The notes under the pieces: generated by a model | Told to the model about the DNA's origin: nothing | The model's database searches: none | Seen by the model: the letters and a program-made list of their open reading frames with translations, nothing else | From: Albula goreensis | Lineage: Eukaryota; Chordata; Actinopteri; Albuliformes; Albulidae | Assembly: GCA_022829145.1 (NCBI GenBank) | Contig: CM040745.1 | Location: 26,418,406-26,482,405, forward strand | Direction: 5' to 3' | Length of the DNA stretch: 64,000 nt | Made by a program: the position numbers and the translations under genes | Shown: positions 1 to 13,600 of the stretch, piece after piece | How positions within the stretch are numbered: position 1 is the first letter of the stretch | Layout: each line of letters starts with the position of its first letter

Positions 1-526
1 TAAAATTGTGTTCAATGAAATACACAAGATAACAAAATGTTTAATTTTTTAATTGACAGTTACCACTGCTTGGTGTGTATCCATTTGTAGTTTTTAGTTT
101 GTTATAGGTCCAGAATACAAATTATACTGTGTATTCTGAATTAAAATGCATTTACAGGGAATTTGCCTGAGAAAACATTTTAAAATGATATCATTAATGA
201 GAATAATATTGACTAGCTTCAGCAAAGTATGGCATATGCAGTTCAGCCTACTAATCAAATCACAGAAATGGGTATTGATCCAAGATTTGGTTTGAGGGTG
301 ATTTAACCAAATCCAATGGCACTACTGTTATGTACAAACCTCAGGGGAAAAGCACTGAGCTCAACTGTGGCCCTCAGATGGCCAGCAGTGAAGGCCCTAG
401 GTGAGACTCAAAGGCAGTCTCTGCAGCAGCTGCGCACACTGACACCAGCATGCGCCTGGTCTGTCAGCCCCACAGACACTCAATCGCTCTCTCCCCTCTC
501 CTCTCTCCTCTGCCTGCACGCTGAAG
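1..526 (+). other. itgbl1 intron (partial)
   Basis: AT-rich intron ending in a polypyrimidine tract (about 481-520) at the acceptor of the first visible exon. I see no repeats or other genes in it. Confidence 0.8.
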
Positions 527-673
527 GTCACGGACAGTGCAATTGCGGGAGGTGTGACTGCAAAGAGGGCTGGGAAGGCAAGAAGTGCGAGCATCCGCTG
601 TCCTGTCATATGTCCTTGGAGGCCAGCCTGAAGCGATGCCGTGGAACTTCCAGCATGCCCTGCTTCGGGAGAG
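527..673 (+). CDS. itgbl1: itgbl1 exon: eight-cysteine integrin EGF module (49 aa)
   Basis: This is a 147-bp internal exon in phase 1-1 that encodes one integrin-type EGF repeat beginning [12 protein letters not shown] and continuing KEGWEGKKC. It has eight cysteines, the number of a complete I-EGF domain, paired in the family as four disulfides. The acceptor is a long pyrimidine tract (481-520) ending in AAG rather than the usual CAG. The donor is GTAAAC at 674. The reading frame continues past the donor without a stop, so the boundary was set by the donor and by homology. The length equals that of the exon at 29100-29246, which fits the alternating long and short modules of this family. It splices to 17574 by forming a glycine codon across the junction. 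Confidence 0.88.
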
Positions 674-2112
674 GTAAACCAATTAACCCTTCAGACCCTT
701 TTCCTCACTGTGGAATCAATCTGGTGGCTTGACCTTGTCAAATCCAGAGCAACAGTTATAAACCAGTTTTTCAGCTCTATTATAACTGGAAATACCCCTT
801 ACTGTCAATGCCTGGGGATTAGAAAACAATGCTAATGACAGTATGAATAATGGGCCCAGCTAGCCTGCCAGAAAGAACTGGTTAAAGTGGAGGGATGCAT
901 TTCATTTTGGGAATGTGGTGCATCGCTCAGTACTGTCTGGCATGCAAGCATCTTTCTGAATTTTTTCTTCATAATCACCCCATAACTCGTTTCCATTGAA
1001 GGAAATTAATCCTTTATCAATCCAGAGGGACGGTGTGGTTCAATTTAATGTCAGGCCCAGAAACACAAAGCCATTTTGTCTGCTTTCTGAGGTAAGTTGG
1101 CCATTGACCTTATTCACAGATAGAGATATTGTAAAGCACAGACTGGCATGTGAGCAGCTGCCTGAGGACGTGATTGTTACTGCACACTGTACTGTTCACT
1201 CTATAATGATGTATCTGCTGTGAACCATGCAGCCCCAGCACACGCAGAGTTAATGGACCATGAGCTGGTGCTGGTGCCCTGACTGCTTGTGTCAGAGAGC
1301 TGTGGGAGGGCCTTACTGTCCAACCCTTAAATGATCTTAGCACTTTTTAAGGGCACACCAAACTCTTGCTTTCACATGACCTGTCAGGCATACACCCCCA
1401 CCTCCTCCCGACGATATATGGTGGTGATAAAAATGGCTCAACGTCCATGGTGAGACTCTTGAGAACTCCCGAGCTTGGCGACAGCGCTAGCTGCGATCTG
1501 TCCTTTGTCATCATGCAGAACATGCACAGTGAGAGTCTAATCAATGTTGGGTCAGTCTGGGCTTTATCAGCCTTTCAAAGCCTCGATGAGTTTGGCTCAT
1601 CCTTCGGTAATGCGACTAATTCTGATGAGACTTTGCTGCTCCTGTGCACAGACGGGCTCCTCTCGTTCTGAGGATAATAACATCGGACAGTGGGAGAGGA
1701 GAGATGGATCCCAATGCAGATGAATCGGCAGTCTTGTGATTTATCAAAATAAGACATTGTTCTTCAGTTCCTGGCTAAGAATAGAAAGGTAGATTGGAAA
1801 TGGTCTTTTCACTACAATAGCGACCCCACAGTAAATTGAAGTTTGATGGGCGCAGCCTTCCATGAGGCCATTTGTAAAATGACAGACAGATCTTGAGGCT
1901 TTTGTGTTTAACCTTTAATTACGTTCTTACTCCTCCACCCCACCCACCCACCTCTCCCCTATCAAATATGTTTCATAGTCAACAAGGTCAATAGAGGTTA
2001 CTGCTTTCTTTCACAGACCCTCCTTGAAACAGAATTTTGTGATAAAAGCTGTGAATGTTATCCATTGGTTTAAAAATGTACTCACCATAAAATATAAAAT
2101 GCTGTAAACAGA

Positions 2113-2153
2113 TTTATTCTAGATAAACATTGTTTATGTTTATCTAGAATAAA
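2113..2153. repeat. perfect 17-bp inverted repeat, 7-nt loop
   Basis: TTTATTCTAGATAAACA (2113-2129) and TGTTTATCTAGAATAAA (2137-2153) are exact reverse complements. Confidence 0.9.
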
Positions 2154-2502
2154 GTTTTTATGTAGAACATTACTGTTTTCTCTACTGTGCTACTTTCTCT
2201 ACTCCTTCTGTTAGCCCAGATTTGCTCTAATTTTAATTGACCATTAAAAAAGGTCAATTAAATATTTTGCTTCAATATGAGTACATAGAAAACAACAAAT
2301 TATGTCTGTCAATGTATCATTTTGTATTAATTTGTGCAGGTTGTATCTGTGCTTCCAGCACCACAAGCCCTGAACAGACAATAAAAGTTTGTTGCATGCA
2401 ATCTGGGTTGAGCTTCTTACAACCAAAGTCCTTTTCAGTTGTCTACCATACAATGTTTTACCAGTGTCTCAGGACACCTAAACATTTTCCACCTGTAGTT
2501 TC

Positions 2503-2526
2503 AATTGATTGAATTGATTGAATTGA
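2503..2526 (+). repeat. short tandem repeat, 9-bp unit AATTGATTG
   Basis: About 2.7 copies of AATTGATTG, followed by related degenerate units (GATGATTGAGTGGTTGAATG). Confidence 0.8.
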
Positions 2527-5500
2527 TGATTGAGTGGTTGAATGATTGCTGTATCGCCCATGTTTTATGTCATTGTTTGTGTGGAATAACCTGAGGATGT
2601 GCAACACATCAGAAATTGTGGAGATTCTCACCGTCGCAGGAAAGGCAAACCTGTGAAGGTTACTCACTTGTCATCACTCCATAGTCTCGCACATTAATAC
2701 AGAGTCTCTCAGAACAGCGGCTGTTTTAAAGTGGAGCGATCGCTCCTGTGCTGCTCTGAAGATTCCTGGGACCAAGACTAAATTACACCTGCCACCATCA
2801 CTGTTTGTACAAATATTTCATAAGCCACAGTGAACAAAGGCTTCACTGAAATAATAAAAGCTGAAGAAATAAAGATAGTGAAGGGATTTGTATGGATATC
2901 TAATATCTATAGCTCTATCCTCTAAGAAAGAGTGGAAAGTCTGAAACTTTTTATTCCCTTACCACAGCCATATCCATATGATTTCTGCCATGCAGAAACA
3001 AATATTATGGTTCCTTATTGATGAACTTCTGTCATCAAAACATTACTCATGAACTAGTCAGATGAAAGACGGTATTTTTAGGAAGATATTATTTTCTATG
3101 ATTTGTGTATTTCATAGGGTGTAGCATGCAGACTAAGAGACCTGTATTTGTTGCGTGCCACTACTGTTTTACTCTTTGTATGTGGTTGGATGTTGTCATG
3201 TTCACATCCTGATGTTTATATGAGTCCACAATGTGTTTTATTACCATCTGTAGTTATCTGTGGAACGGGGCCAATGACAATTACCTCAAATGTTGCCTCA
3301 AAAGGTGGTGTGTCAAGTGTGAGTGCAAAACATTTGAATTTCAGAAAGCAGTAATATTTGCAATGGTTGATAATAGTGATCCCTGACCTTGACATCATCG
3401 TTATTGTTATCACCCTTAGCAATAAAGTTTGTGACATGTTTAAATGTCTTTACAGTTTCAATAAAAATCTGGAGCTTACATCATTGTTTCCCTTAGAGGA
3501 AAAACTCTGAAAGGAGAAACACTAGTATCCACAAATAACTGCATGATTTGTGAGAATATTTCTCACATATCTTTCTTTTGTTTTGAAATTTAGTCAGGTT
3601 TTTATTGAATGAAATGTTATAAATAGTACCACAAGCAGTCGATTTAAACCCCATTTGTGGAAAACAGATGGCTTTGTGGTAAGGGTTTGAATGGCTGTCA
3701 GGATCATCATGTGTAGAATTGTAGCATGGTCAGCTCTAATAAAGTGAACTATATAGGAATGGCCAGTTTTTCGCACATATCCTCCCTCTTAAAAGAAGTT
3801 CACTTGTTTCCCTGCTTGGTTTGTGAAGGTTACCATGACCTCTTTTTCTTTTGTACATATCCACATACACATACAGTGCTGTTAGACCCAATCTCTTTGG
3901 AAGTTTACCATTAGTGCACACACATTCAGGGCTAAATGGCTTGGTTTTAACAAAGGATAGTAACCTAATGAAAAAAAAAACTGGCAGAACTTTTCAGCCT
4001 CATTCCAATGAAGCTTGATTATGTCAAATATAGTTATATTTAAAGAAAAAAAATATATAAAGTTTACTTTGTTCAAAGGAACATAGCAATTATAGTTTCC
4101 CTCTATCCTCCTTATGCTCACCATTAGTTTCAAGTAAGAAAATGATTTACTGTGGTGCTATAAAGTAAAGGGAAAGTAAATGATGGCTGAGAGGGGGGAT
4201 ACCTCAGTAGCACAAATGAGCAAACACAGACCCTGGGAAATGGGGCCTTCAGCAGTGCATCGGCCTGGCAGTATATCCCCTGAGCCCAGGGGTCTGCTGG
4301 TGCTCAGAGAAGCACCTGAAATAATACCAGCGCTGGCTGCAGTCCCAGACTGGAGAGAATTGCTAACACGTCCACTCTTAATGAACCCAGGAAGGCTGGC
4401 GGCAGACACCTCAACTCAGCCCGTCTCTAAAATGAAAGCCTGAACCACAGTGTTTCTGGATTTGCTGTATGGGTAATGCGTTTGTAACCAAGAGAGACCA
4501 TACAAGTGTTAGGAAAAACAAACTTTCAAGACTGCTATAATTTTGGGCTGTGCCAAAATGCATTTATATACCAAGGAGCACATATCCGAACCAACAAAGG
4601 TCCCTTCAAGTGTACACCATCTGAAGTTTTTTTTTCTGTTGCAGTACATATAATTGTTTTACCAAAACATTAACATCAAATGTATTGGTTCTTTAATTTA
4701 TTGTTTTTATTCTAGTAAGACCAGTAACTGTTGATGAAGCACTGTATGCCTTTCACTTTAAGACTACTCTTCTGAGTAAAGATACATGTATGTATTCATC
4801 ACCTACAACTACAACTTATTCTCAGTTCAATTCCCTTTAACAAAAAAGCCTTAATGGTACTGCAAAGAGTAATTTGTATTGCACTTGCATGCTGTAGCTC
4901 GTTTGGTTTTCATATGTATTGCTCATCCATCATGGGATGCACAGTACATTACCTATCACTGACTGATGTGTTATCCCTAAAATGTCTTAATAAGTTACTC
5001 ACAACTGTATCTATTGCTCTGTGGCAGCTCTCCTGAGGACTGCACATGCAGTAGAAATTCTCCTGATCATTATGAACTATTAAGTCAGTACTACTGTTGT
5101 GATCTGAGTAGTGGCCAGCTCCCTTTTCCACATCTTTCTGTCCAGATTAAAGCAGTTTTCACATTTATTAGCCTTAATCTTAACAATTACTACATTACAG
5201 TTTCAGTATGCTGAAATTACCTTCAGAAAAATCCCCATAAGTGACCCCAGAACTGGCACTGAAGTCATGATGCACTAAGAATTCTGTTGTTAGTCAGGTG
5301 TGAAATGGCCAACATTGCTTTTTCAATTTCATCTGTGCCAATTCCTGTTGTGTTCTGGGCAGTTGGTCTTTTTACTTGTTCTGGTGACATTCAGAGGCCA
5401 GATCTGTCTTTACGCAGCCATGTACCTGTAGCAGGCCATGTGAAGGCTGGCTTCTCTCTCTCATTTCTATTGACCCATGGGCCATCTGCACTACATCTTT

Positions 5501-8500
5501 TAGCCTCTGTCCACTGCTCAACTTGAATGCTATCACAATCCATCTGAGGAAAATGGGACTGTTTGCTATTCCACAGCGTAATCAGATGTCTTTCCTCTCC
5601 CTCCCCAGTTGAGGGAAAACTCTGCCAAATCTGACCACACAGTACATGGAATTGAGCAGAATGTGACCAGAATCCACTTTCATTATCATCAAAGATAATA
5701 AAGAATGCCCATTAAGAATAATTTCTGACACTACCTCCCCATGACTAATTATGCATAAGTGCCTCTCTGTTTGCCTATTAAATGTATTTGGAACTCACCT
5801 GTAGTTAAATATTTTGGATCAGGCCTGAAAAATAAAGTTATACTACTTTTGGAAGAAATCAGGCTCAAGGTCAATGTGGAACATCATTCCTTGTGACTCA
5901 TCATAATTCCACAGTTTGTGTGTGTCTCATGGAAAAGGAGAGAGAGAGCAAGATGGGGGAATAGCTGTAAACGATGATTTATGTCTGTATTTACCTTCCA
6001 TTTTTTCTCATGGAGGCATTGGGGGAGCTCTAAGTCCAGGTTCCAGAGTGTGGCTAGCAGGTAATTATATCCTTCAGTCAGAGGACCTGCTACCTATCTG
6101 ACTGCTATCACACAGTCATGGAGCATCAGTCTGTCCATGCATGCACACCTGCTTTTGTATAGACGGGTGAGTGAGTGCAGAAAAGAGACCATAAGCGGGA
6201 ACGACACAGTTAAGAGAAACAAATTCTTGTTGATTACCGAACGTGTAGAGGCTGCAGTATGAGCTTGGAAAGGCACAGACATGCACTAGTAACAGGCTTA
6301 AAATAAAAAACTTGAAACTCAAAGCAGAGCTGTTTTGGGGCTTTTCAAGTGAGTCAAATGCGTGCAGATCTCACATTCTTTCTGCTCTGGAATTTCCTTT
6401 CGGAAACACCTGCTATTTGAGTTCTCTGCTGAGCCTCAGTGTTCTTTTACTCTCTGAAATTCACTGCAGATGTTAACAGTGTTGACATATATTCTTGTTT
6501 TGGATTTATAGTGATTGCACATACACACATGCTGTGTGTGCATTCAATTATTAATACAGCATCCCTACAATGAAAGTATACTCATTTTTCACTGTTAATC
6601 ATATTTCCGGAGACAGCATTGAGGGTGAGATGTTCGGTAGCATGTAGGTGGCATTTATGCATTTATGCAGTCGTTGGGAAAATTAGATTGGAATTTGCTT
6701 ATTATATGAAAATACAGGCCTTTGGTTTGTGTATTCGCATATAACATAATGATATGTGAAAATGTGAATTTATTGATCTGAAAACCACTGGTTTAGAAAT
6801 TGTGATCACATAGTTTTGATTGGTCAATAGGTTACAATAGATTAAGATAAAGGCTTTTCACAATTTCTTTTTTACAGGACGATAGGACTCAAAGAAAGCA
6901 TCCTGATTAATGCACTCACTGAGTAATCACTGCACAGAGCACATCAACTCTCCTGGCCTGTAGAGGAAGGGATGCAGATGTTGACTGACACCCAAAATGC
7001 ACGTAGCTGGAGCTGCCTGGGCTGATGAGCAATCTATTAAAACATAAATCATTTGAATTAGGGCTGATTGCAATCACTGCCTTCCTGTTCCCGTGACACT
7101 GCTTGTTCCGGACACCAGGGAAAATGGGAGCTGTTTACCTGCGAGACTGTATTCACCTCATGCCCTCTGTCTTCTTAGCGACACAAGGCCACGTGTTTCA
7201 CCATAAAATCTTTTTATTTGCTAGCCCCTCCTGCACTAGACCAACACTACACAACATGTTTTAAATTTGTGATGGTACTGGACTGCTTGAGCAAAGAATG
7301 CATGGGTGCCTCCCAGGCCCTCACTGATCTGCTCTTTCATGACCCTGCTGTGTGCAGGTACAAGTCAGAAAAGTGCAAGATTTAAAAATTTGACAAGCAG
7401 TGCTGTGTATGGCTCATTGATGATATTATTCAAGGTTTTTAAAATTATTTTAATTAAATTATTGTTCAGTGTTAGTAGTAATTCTGTTAGTATAAAGTTA
7501 GTATTAAATCTGTTATCACTTTAATGTGTTATCAGCCATTATGTGTGTTAAGATCTCCTGCAGCCACTCCTGTTCAGCCAGGCGCCTGTGGATGCATGAT
7601 CGGAGTTTATGCTGACTTGGTCATCCTCCAACAGCATAGGCAATATGTAGTTGGTGATGTGTCTGCAGTGTAAGTTTAAAATTTCATGAACTGGACAGAT
7701 TTAAATGCCTTTTAAAAAAGGTATTAACGTTTAACTATGGGCCATGAGTAGAATGGGAGACTATGTGTTCATGCCATGAAAAGTAGCCCGTAAATGACTA
7801 TCAAGGGGTGAGCACATACTGTGAGTGAATGAAGTAGGCTCTTTGAGGAAAGGATTGAAACAATCTGCCCAGTGAGCACACTTTGTTTGAAGTAAAGTAG
7901 ACCAACATAGCTACAGGACTGTAGCAGGAAGATTTCAAAGCTGAGCACTGGAAATCCTTGACAGCACAGAGAGCTGAAATTGGGGTTTGTGGTGCTCATT
8001 TAAATTTCCTGTCTTTTGAAGCTTTAACCTTTCAAGCCCCAACTTTTCATTAAAATAGTTTTTTTTATCATTGATATAGACGATAAAAAGGAACATTTCA
8101 GCAATGTGCTCTCTTGCCTCATTGGCAGGTAAGGTGAGGGTGATTTGCTCTGTCAATGTAGGGTATTTTGCTTAGCTGAAGGTGACCAAAGGAAACATTG
8201 TTGTATAAACCCATAATCTAATGCCATGTTTGAATATGGATTCAAAATTTGAGCTTGTTCCTATAAAACGTTAACCTATGAATGATCTGGCCCCCTTTTA
8301 ACACTACACATTTCAATGAAAATGTGTATGCTTGGTATCATTTCAGCTGGGCAGGTTTTTGATTTGGCTCAAATGGCAGGCACAGATCAATAAATAGCAG
8401 AGACCTTAGAGATAAGAATGAAAATGATGGACATTTGACTCCAATAAATGTTGATCAGCATATTTTTCTTGAAGATGCTATTTTAATGGCATAATATATT

Positions 8501-9949
8501 TGAGTTCAAACCAAACTGAATACATATATTTTTAGAAAAAAATATTCTGGTGTAATTTTATAGCAGTGTTTTATTAAGCATCAACCTTTTTTGTTATTAC
8601 AGCTGACAAAATTACTAACCTGTCAGATGTCCCAAGGGATGTCCCCACTGACATTACTTTAGAATTCTTCTAAACTTTAAGCTTTTTTGTGGTCTGCTAT
8701 ATTACAATGAATTGGAATTCTTTCAAACTGCTCTGCAGTCAGTCAGTACTATTTTGATTTGTCATTGTCACAAAATAACATTTTTGAGACAATTATCTAT
8801 TATGTATTTTTGACTATGCTAAGGATTTCTTTTTGGAAAATATTGGATTCATGATTCAGTCCCACGACACAATAACTGTCCAGAACTGTCTGCATTAGTA
8901 ACCTGCAGAAGAGTTCCCTTTCTTCTTTTGCCATTTCTCCTTAATTTTCCACACCATAATGGCTTGAAAATATCATTCAGGACAGCTAATATTACATATA
9001 TCCACTGATCTGTCTGATCCAAATAGCTTAAAATTATTCTGTATGTTTTATGACCATAAAAGAGAGGAAGGGACCATGAATGCGTTTTAATCATCCTGAG
9101 ATTAGCACAGAAACTACAATCTTCTGTAGCACCTTGCTCCAGAATGAATGGGATTTTCTTTAAAAAATACCAGAAATCTTAGAAGTGATTTCTGCCAAGT
9201 TGCCAGATAAGTGTGTGTTTTTGTGAGCCTAATCCTTGAATCTGTCAGGGATATAGATTCAGAAAATTCTTTCACATCCTTTCAATGTTCTGATGTTGGG
9301 TCTTTAATATTTATGTGGAACATTGGCATGTGTTTATAACTTTCATGAGGAATATTGGTATGCATTTGCATCAGTTCTTTGGTGGGTTAAGAACATTGTA
9401 TAAGTGTTCTTCTTCAGACACCAGTTTCCTCCACCACTCTGTAACATGGTAGCTTGCTCAATTTCTGTCATACTTAAACATTTATTCAAAGCACACGCAG
9501 CATAATTAAAAATAATCACCCGCATGGTTATTTGCATTATAATGTTAAATGCATAGCAAATGGGATGTAGATATTGACCAAGAGTTATTATTATAACTAG
9601 CTAAATGATGTTATTCTGCACCTTCTTTACTGGAAGTAGCAGTAAAAACTCTCCAGCCACAGATATGTAGAATGTCCAGCAAACTGAAATTACCTTAATG
9701 AGACATCAGGCTCCATTAACATCAAAGAGGTTCAACTTGCATACAGGTACCAGCTTTTAACAAAACAATGGAAACATTAAATAATGCATGAATATTGAAT
9801 AATGGGGTTGATGACCCTTCCCTACAGAACAGCTTTATCCCTCCAAGTTTTGAAATGTTTCTTGGGATATTGACTCATTAGTAGAGGAAGACAGAAAGGC
9901 TCCAACTTTATGGAAGTCGTAATTGAACATTTACTCTGCATGCTATATT

Positions 9950-10390
9950 TCAGAACTTCCCATAATGACGTTCAAAGATAGGATCCTGTGAATGGGGAGG
10001 ATGTGGAATTGTTTGCTTCATGCTGCTGTTAATGAAACCCTTCTTGAATCTATTTAGAAATGAGTATTTAGGAGTATGGAAACACCTAGGATTCATCTGG
10101 TGACCTAAAATGGATTTGCATTCCTTGGCTGTTACTCTCTTACAAAATACACAAGTAATAACCATTCCCAGTGACTTACATGAGATGGCTGCCAATACCA
10201 TAACAGATTTGCCACATGCTTTGCAGCTTGGAACAGGCATTGTGGGTTAAAGGCTTCTTTTGGTTTTCTCCAAACATAAACCTGTACAGCTGTTGTGAAA
10301 AGAATGGAACATGAGTCATCTGACCATCCTGCTTTCACTGAGTTTACAGATGAGCAGGATAGAAATGAATTATTCTGTTTTAGCATATTT
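9950..10390 (-). mobile_element. Tc1/mariner-like transposase relic
   Basis: On the - strand two overlapping frames read GWSDDSCSILFTTAVQVYVW and RKPKEAFNPQCL, then, after a frameshift near 10235, KSVMVLAAISCKSLGMVIT and RVTAKECKSILGHQ. These match the order of the Tc1 transposase catalytic region (WSDES...VYVWR-P-EA-NP-CL...GGGSVMVWAAIS...ITA-EY...LGNQ). A later HPPHSQDPIFERHYGK resembles the PPQSPDLNPIE-LW motif, implying an internal deletion of the FQDDNAPIH part. The glycines and one catalytic region are lost, so it is inactive. Terminal inverted repeats were not located. Confidence 0.75.
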
Positions 10391-10578
10391 TAGTCTCTTT
10401 TTGTTTCAGTCATTTTTTTTTGTTTACATTGTTTTTGGAATTCATATTTGTATTTATTTCTCTGTTGGGGTTATGCGAGCTATGAATTGTCATACAATTC
10501 ATTACAATACAGTATATTATATTCAGGTACTGCATTTCAATGGGGTTATTAATTTAGTGACAATATATTGAACATTTT

Positions 10579-10667
10579 GATAGCAAAATCATATGTTTTT
10601 GCTATCAAAACATATGCTATCAAAACATATGCTTATTCCATGAGCATTTGGATAGCTCATGGAATAA
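10579..10667. repeat. compound palindromes with 15-bp tandem duplication
   Basis: GATAGCAAAA (10579-10588) pairs with TTTTGCTATC (10597-10606). GCTATCAAAACATAT is tandemly duplicated at 10601-10615 and 10616-10630. TTATTCCATGAGC (10633-10645) pairs perfectly with GCTCATGGAATAA (10655-10667) across a 9-nt loop. Confidence 0.9.
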
Positions 10668-13600
10668 AAGCACTTGTTTGTGGTGTAGCTGTGTGTGTGA
10701 CGGCTGGGTGCTGGGGTCCCAGCTTTACCTTTCCCGGCTATGGCCAGTGTTCCACATTGCTTCACCATTGCCAGGTGAAAATAGCAGGTAGGGTGGCTGA
10801 AATCCAGCCTCTCCCGGCTGGCTGGACACCTGCAGATTGGTGAACTGATCCTCTGCTGACTTCATGGCTCTCTGACAACAGTCTATATGTGATTGGTGAC
10901 ACATCTGCAGTATCTAGAGAGGTGACAGCTCTTCATATGTCTTAATAGGCTTGCTATTTATTTCTGTGTTGAATTTCACTGAGCTATGTTTACATAGCCA
11001 TCAAGACACAATGGGAAGACTTATTAGGAGTATGAAAGCGCAAAGCTGTGCTTGAAACCTGGTTTCTCCCATCCATTTTGTTCACAGCGAGTATGAATAA
11101 TTATTTCCTGATGGAGCTAACCACAATTATTCATTCACTCATTAATATGCGCATACATTTTCTTGTTAAATTGTGACTTTTTGTGGCAGTCTTTCTCCTG
11201 CATTTTAGCGTCTGGATGGCTGGTGTTTCTAAGTGTGCCATCTAAACAAACATGACTCACTCCCTCTTCTCTGACCTTTCATTTCCTGTGCTGATTGAAG
11301 GGTGCAGCAAAATGCTATGGTTCGCAAAGGCCAGGAGTGAAAAGGCAGCATTTATCTCTGAGCTGTTCTTTTTAAAGGCAAAAAAGCCTGAGAGCCGGCT
11401 GCCTGTCAGAAACGATCGGCACAATGGAATCAGGTAGCTTATTATTTCCCCTTTGAAAGCCAGCTGAACAGGAAGTGGGCAGCCACACCATAATTATCAT
11501 GTGAAAACATGAAGGTGGGAGCCACAGGAATTGCATTAGATATGCTGGTTCAGGGAGAATGCAAGGATAAATTGTTGGCCCGGAATTATATGCAGACTAT
11601 CAATGTTCCCCATGCTTTCCAGCCTTTCTGCTGCTTTTGTAACCATAGAATGCTGTGCATCCATCCAACAACCCAGGTACAGTGTTTACCTTGTGTTATT
11701 TCTCTTATAATTCATTTAAGAAAACGGGGACCTGAATTATTGCTTTGAAAATCTGCTTGCACTGAAGAAGACAAGTCTGAAAGAGATATTAGTTTTCCAG
11801 TCAAAATATTAAAATGAGATATGCATTGGACTCCCAGTAGATTTTGTATATGTCTTGTCAGTTTGTACAATGATATGGAGAAGGCATAGGTGTGACTGAG
11901 TGTTTCATTGTTCTGTGAACAGACAGCAAATAAGCATAAGTGGTCATCTGCATTAAAGAGTCAAGAGCCAGATAGTGATATACAGTATAGTATATGAGTG
12001 GTCTGAAACCACAGGCCTGGATATGCTCATTGGACCAATGAAAACTATATATTCTAGGGGCACAAATCATGATGCATTTTGTAAGTTAGTTATTGTGGTG
12101 TCAAATTCAAACAATGCTTCATCTTTGTTTAACAAGAGCTTTGTTGTCTGTGGGAAAATGTTTATTTAGTTGTTACATTTTCAATTTGCAATTGCTTTAC
12201 TTGGAGCAGCATGGGAAGGCAAGGTATTTTACTGCTGAATCTATTATTAGTGATTGGCGCTGAGACTAATTCAGTTGGGTTTTGTGCCGGGAAATTGTTG
12301 GCATCCTGTAGCTGTGATTAATTGTCTGACAGTTTGAGAGTGTGAACTTATCTCCTGGACTCTCATTTGCTGTGATGCCATCTGTAATATGAGAAGAGAC
12401 TGGGTAAGTTGTATCTAAATTGCATGTAAAACACCTTTGCTATTTCCTTTTCAAAATTATATTTATTATTCAGGTGACTTGTGAAGAACCTTTAAGGGTA
12501 ACGTATCCATAGCAACAAATCTTGTTTCTTAATATTTAGTAAAAATTTAGATTCACGCTGTGTCATGCTGTAAAGAGCTGTCATGCTTGGAACACTGATG
12601 AAAGTTAACATTTTTAGCATTTTTCTGTCTAGGATCAACTCTGTCCCTTTAACAAATATTAATGCTGACATGGTAATGCAGAATGGAACAATACCTGGCT
12701 TGACCTGCAATATTTTATAGTCCCAGTGACATATTAAGCATGTGTTTGTTGGAGGCCCCTTTAAAAATAAGAGTCAATGACAGGCTGGAAGACCTGGTTT
12801 TTCTCTTTGTCTCCAGACTCCCCTCATCTGCATTAGCCTGAGTGTCTGAGGGTTCATGCATCATGAGACACACCAGGATGCAAACAGCAAGGCTCCACTG
12901 CACTCTTCCTGCTTTGTGAGCAGTGCTGTCATTTAATGTCAAAGATAGCAGTGCTCTCCAGAACTGAGCACTTCTGTATTTACAAGTCAGATTTTTCTCT
13001 CTGCCTACTGAGTTTGTGATACAGGAGTGACCCTGACTCGTCAAAAAGTATCCAACAGCCACTATGAGACTGAGAAGAGGGGTAGTTTTTATTCTATTTT
13101 AGTTTGGGAATTTATTTTTTATTGCTTTACATGGGTACAAGGGGCCAGTCTCTGTCTAAGAGCAATGTGTGATGTCCATTTCTTTGTTAATGCTAATATA
13201 TGCTGAAGTTAACCATTAAAATATGGTCCTGACCTTATTCACATTACAGTATGTGTACAACCTCTGGCTCCAGCCAATGGTTAATTACTCTTGAATGTAA
13301 TTACTAATACTGTAATACCCTTTTCATTCAGCATGAAGTTAGATCCAAACGGTGAGTAGATGAGACGATACCTCCGTTTGACCTGTTCTGTAATAACCTC
13401 TCAGTTTTGAAACTGGACCATCCTTTCCCACAACAAATGCCCATCAAAATCATGTTTCATCAACGTGGAAAATGTCAATGTGGAGCCCCCCCTTCCCCCA
13501 TTCAGTGCTATCATCCTAGTCTCAGTTCATCCATGCTAGAGCTGCTCTTACAAAGCCACACATAGTCTGTGCATGTGCCCTCTTTCTGGATCAGTATAAG

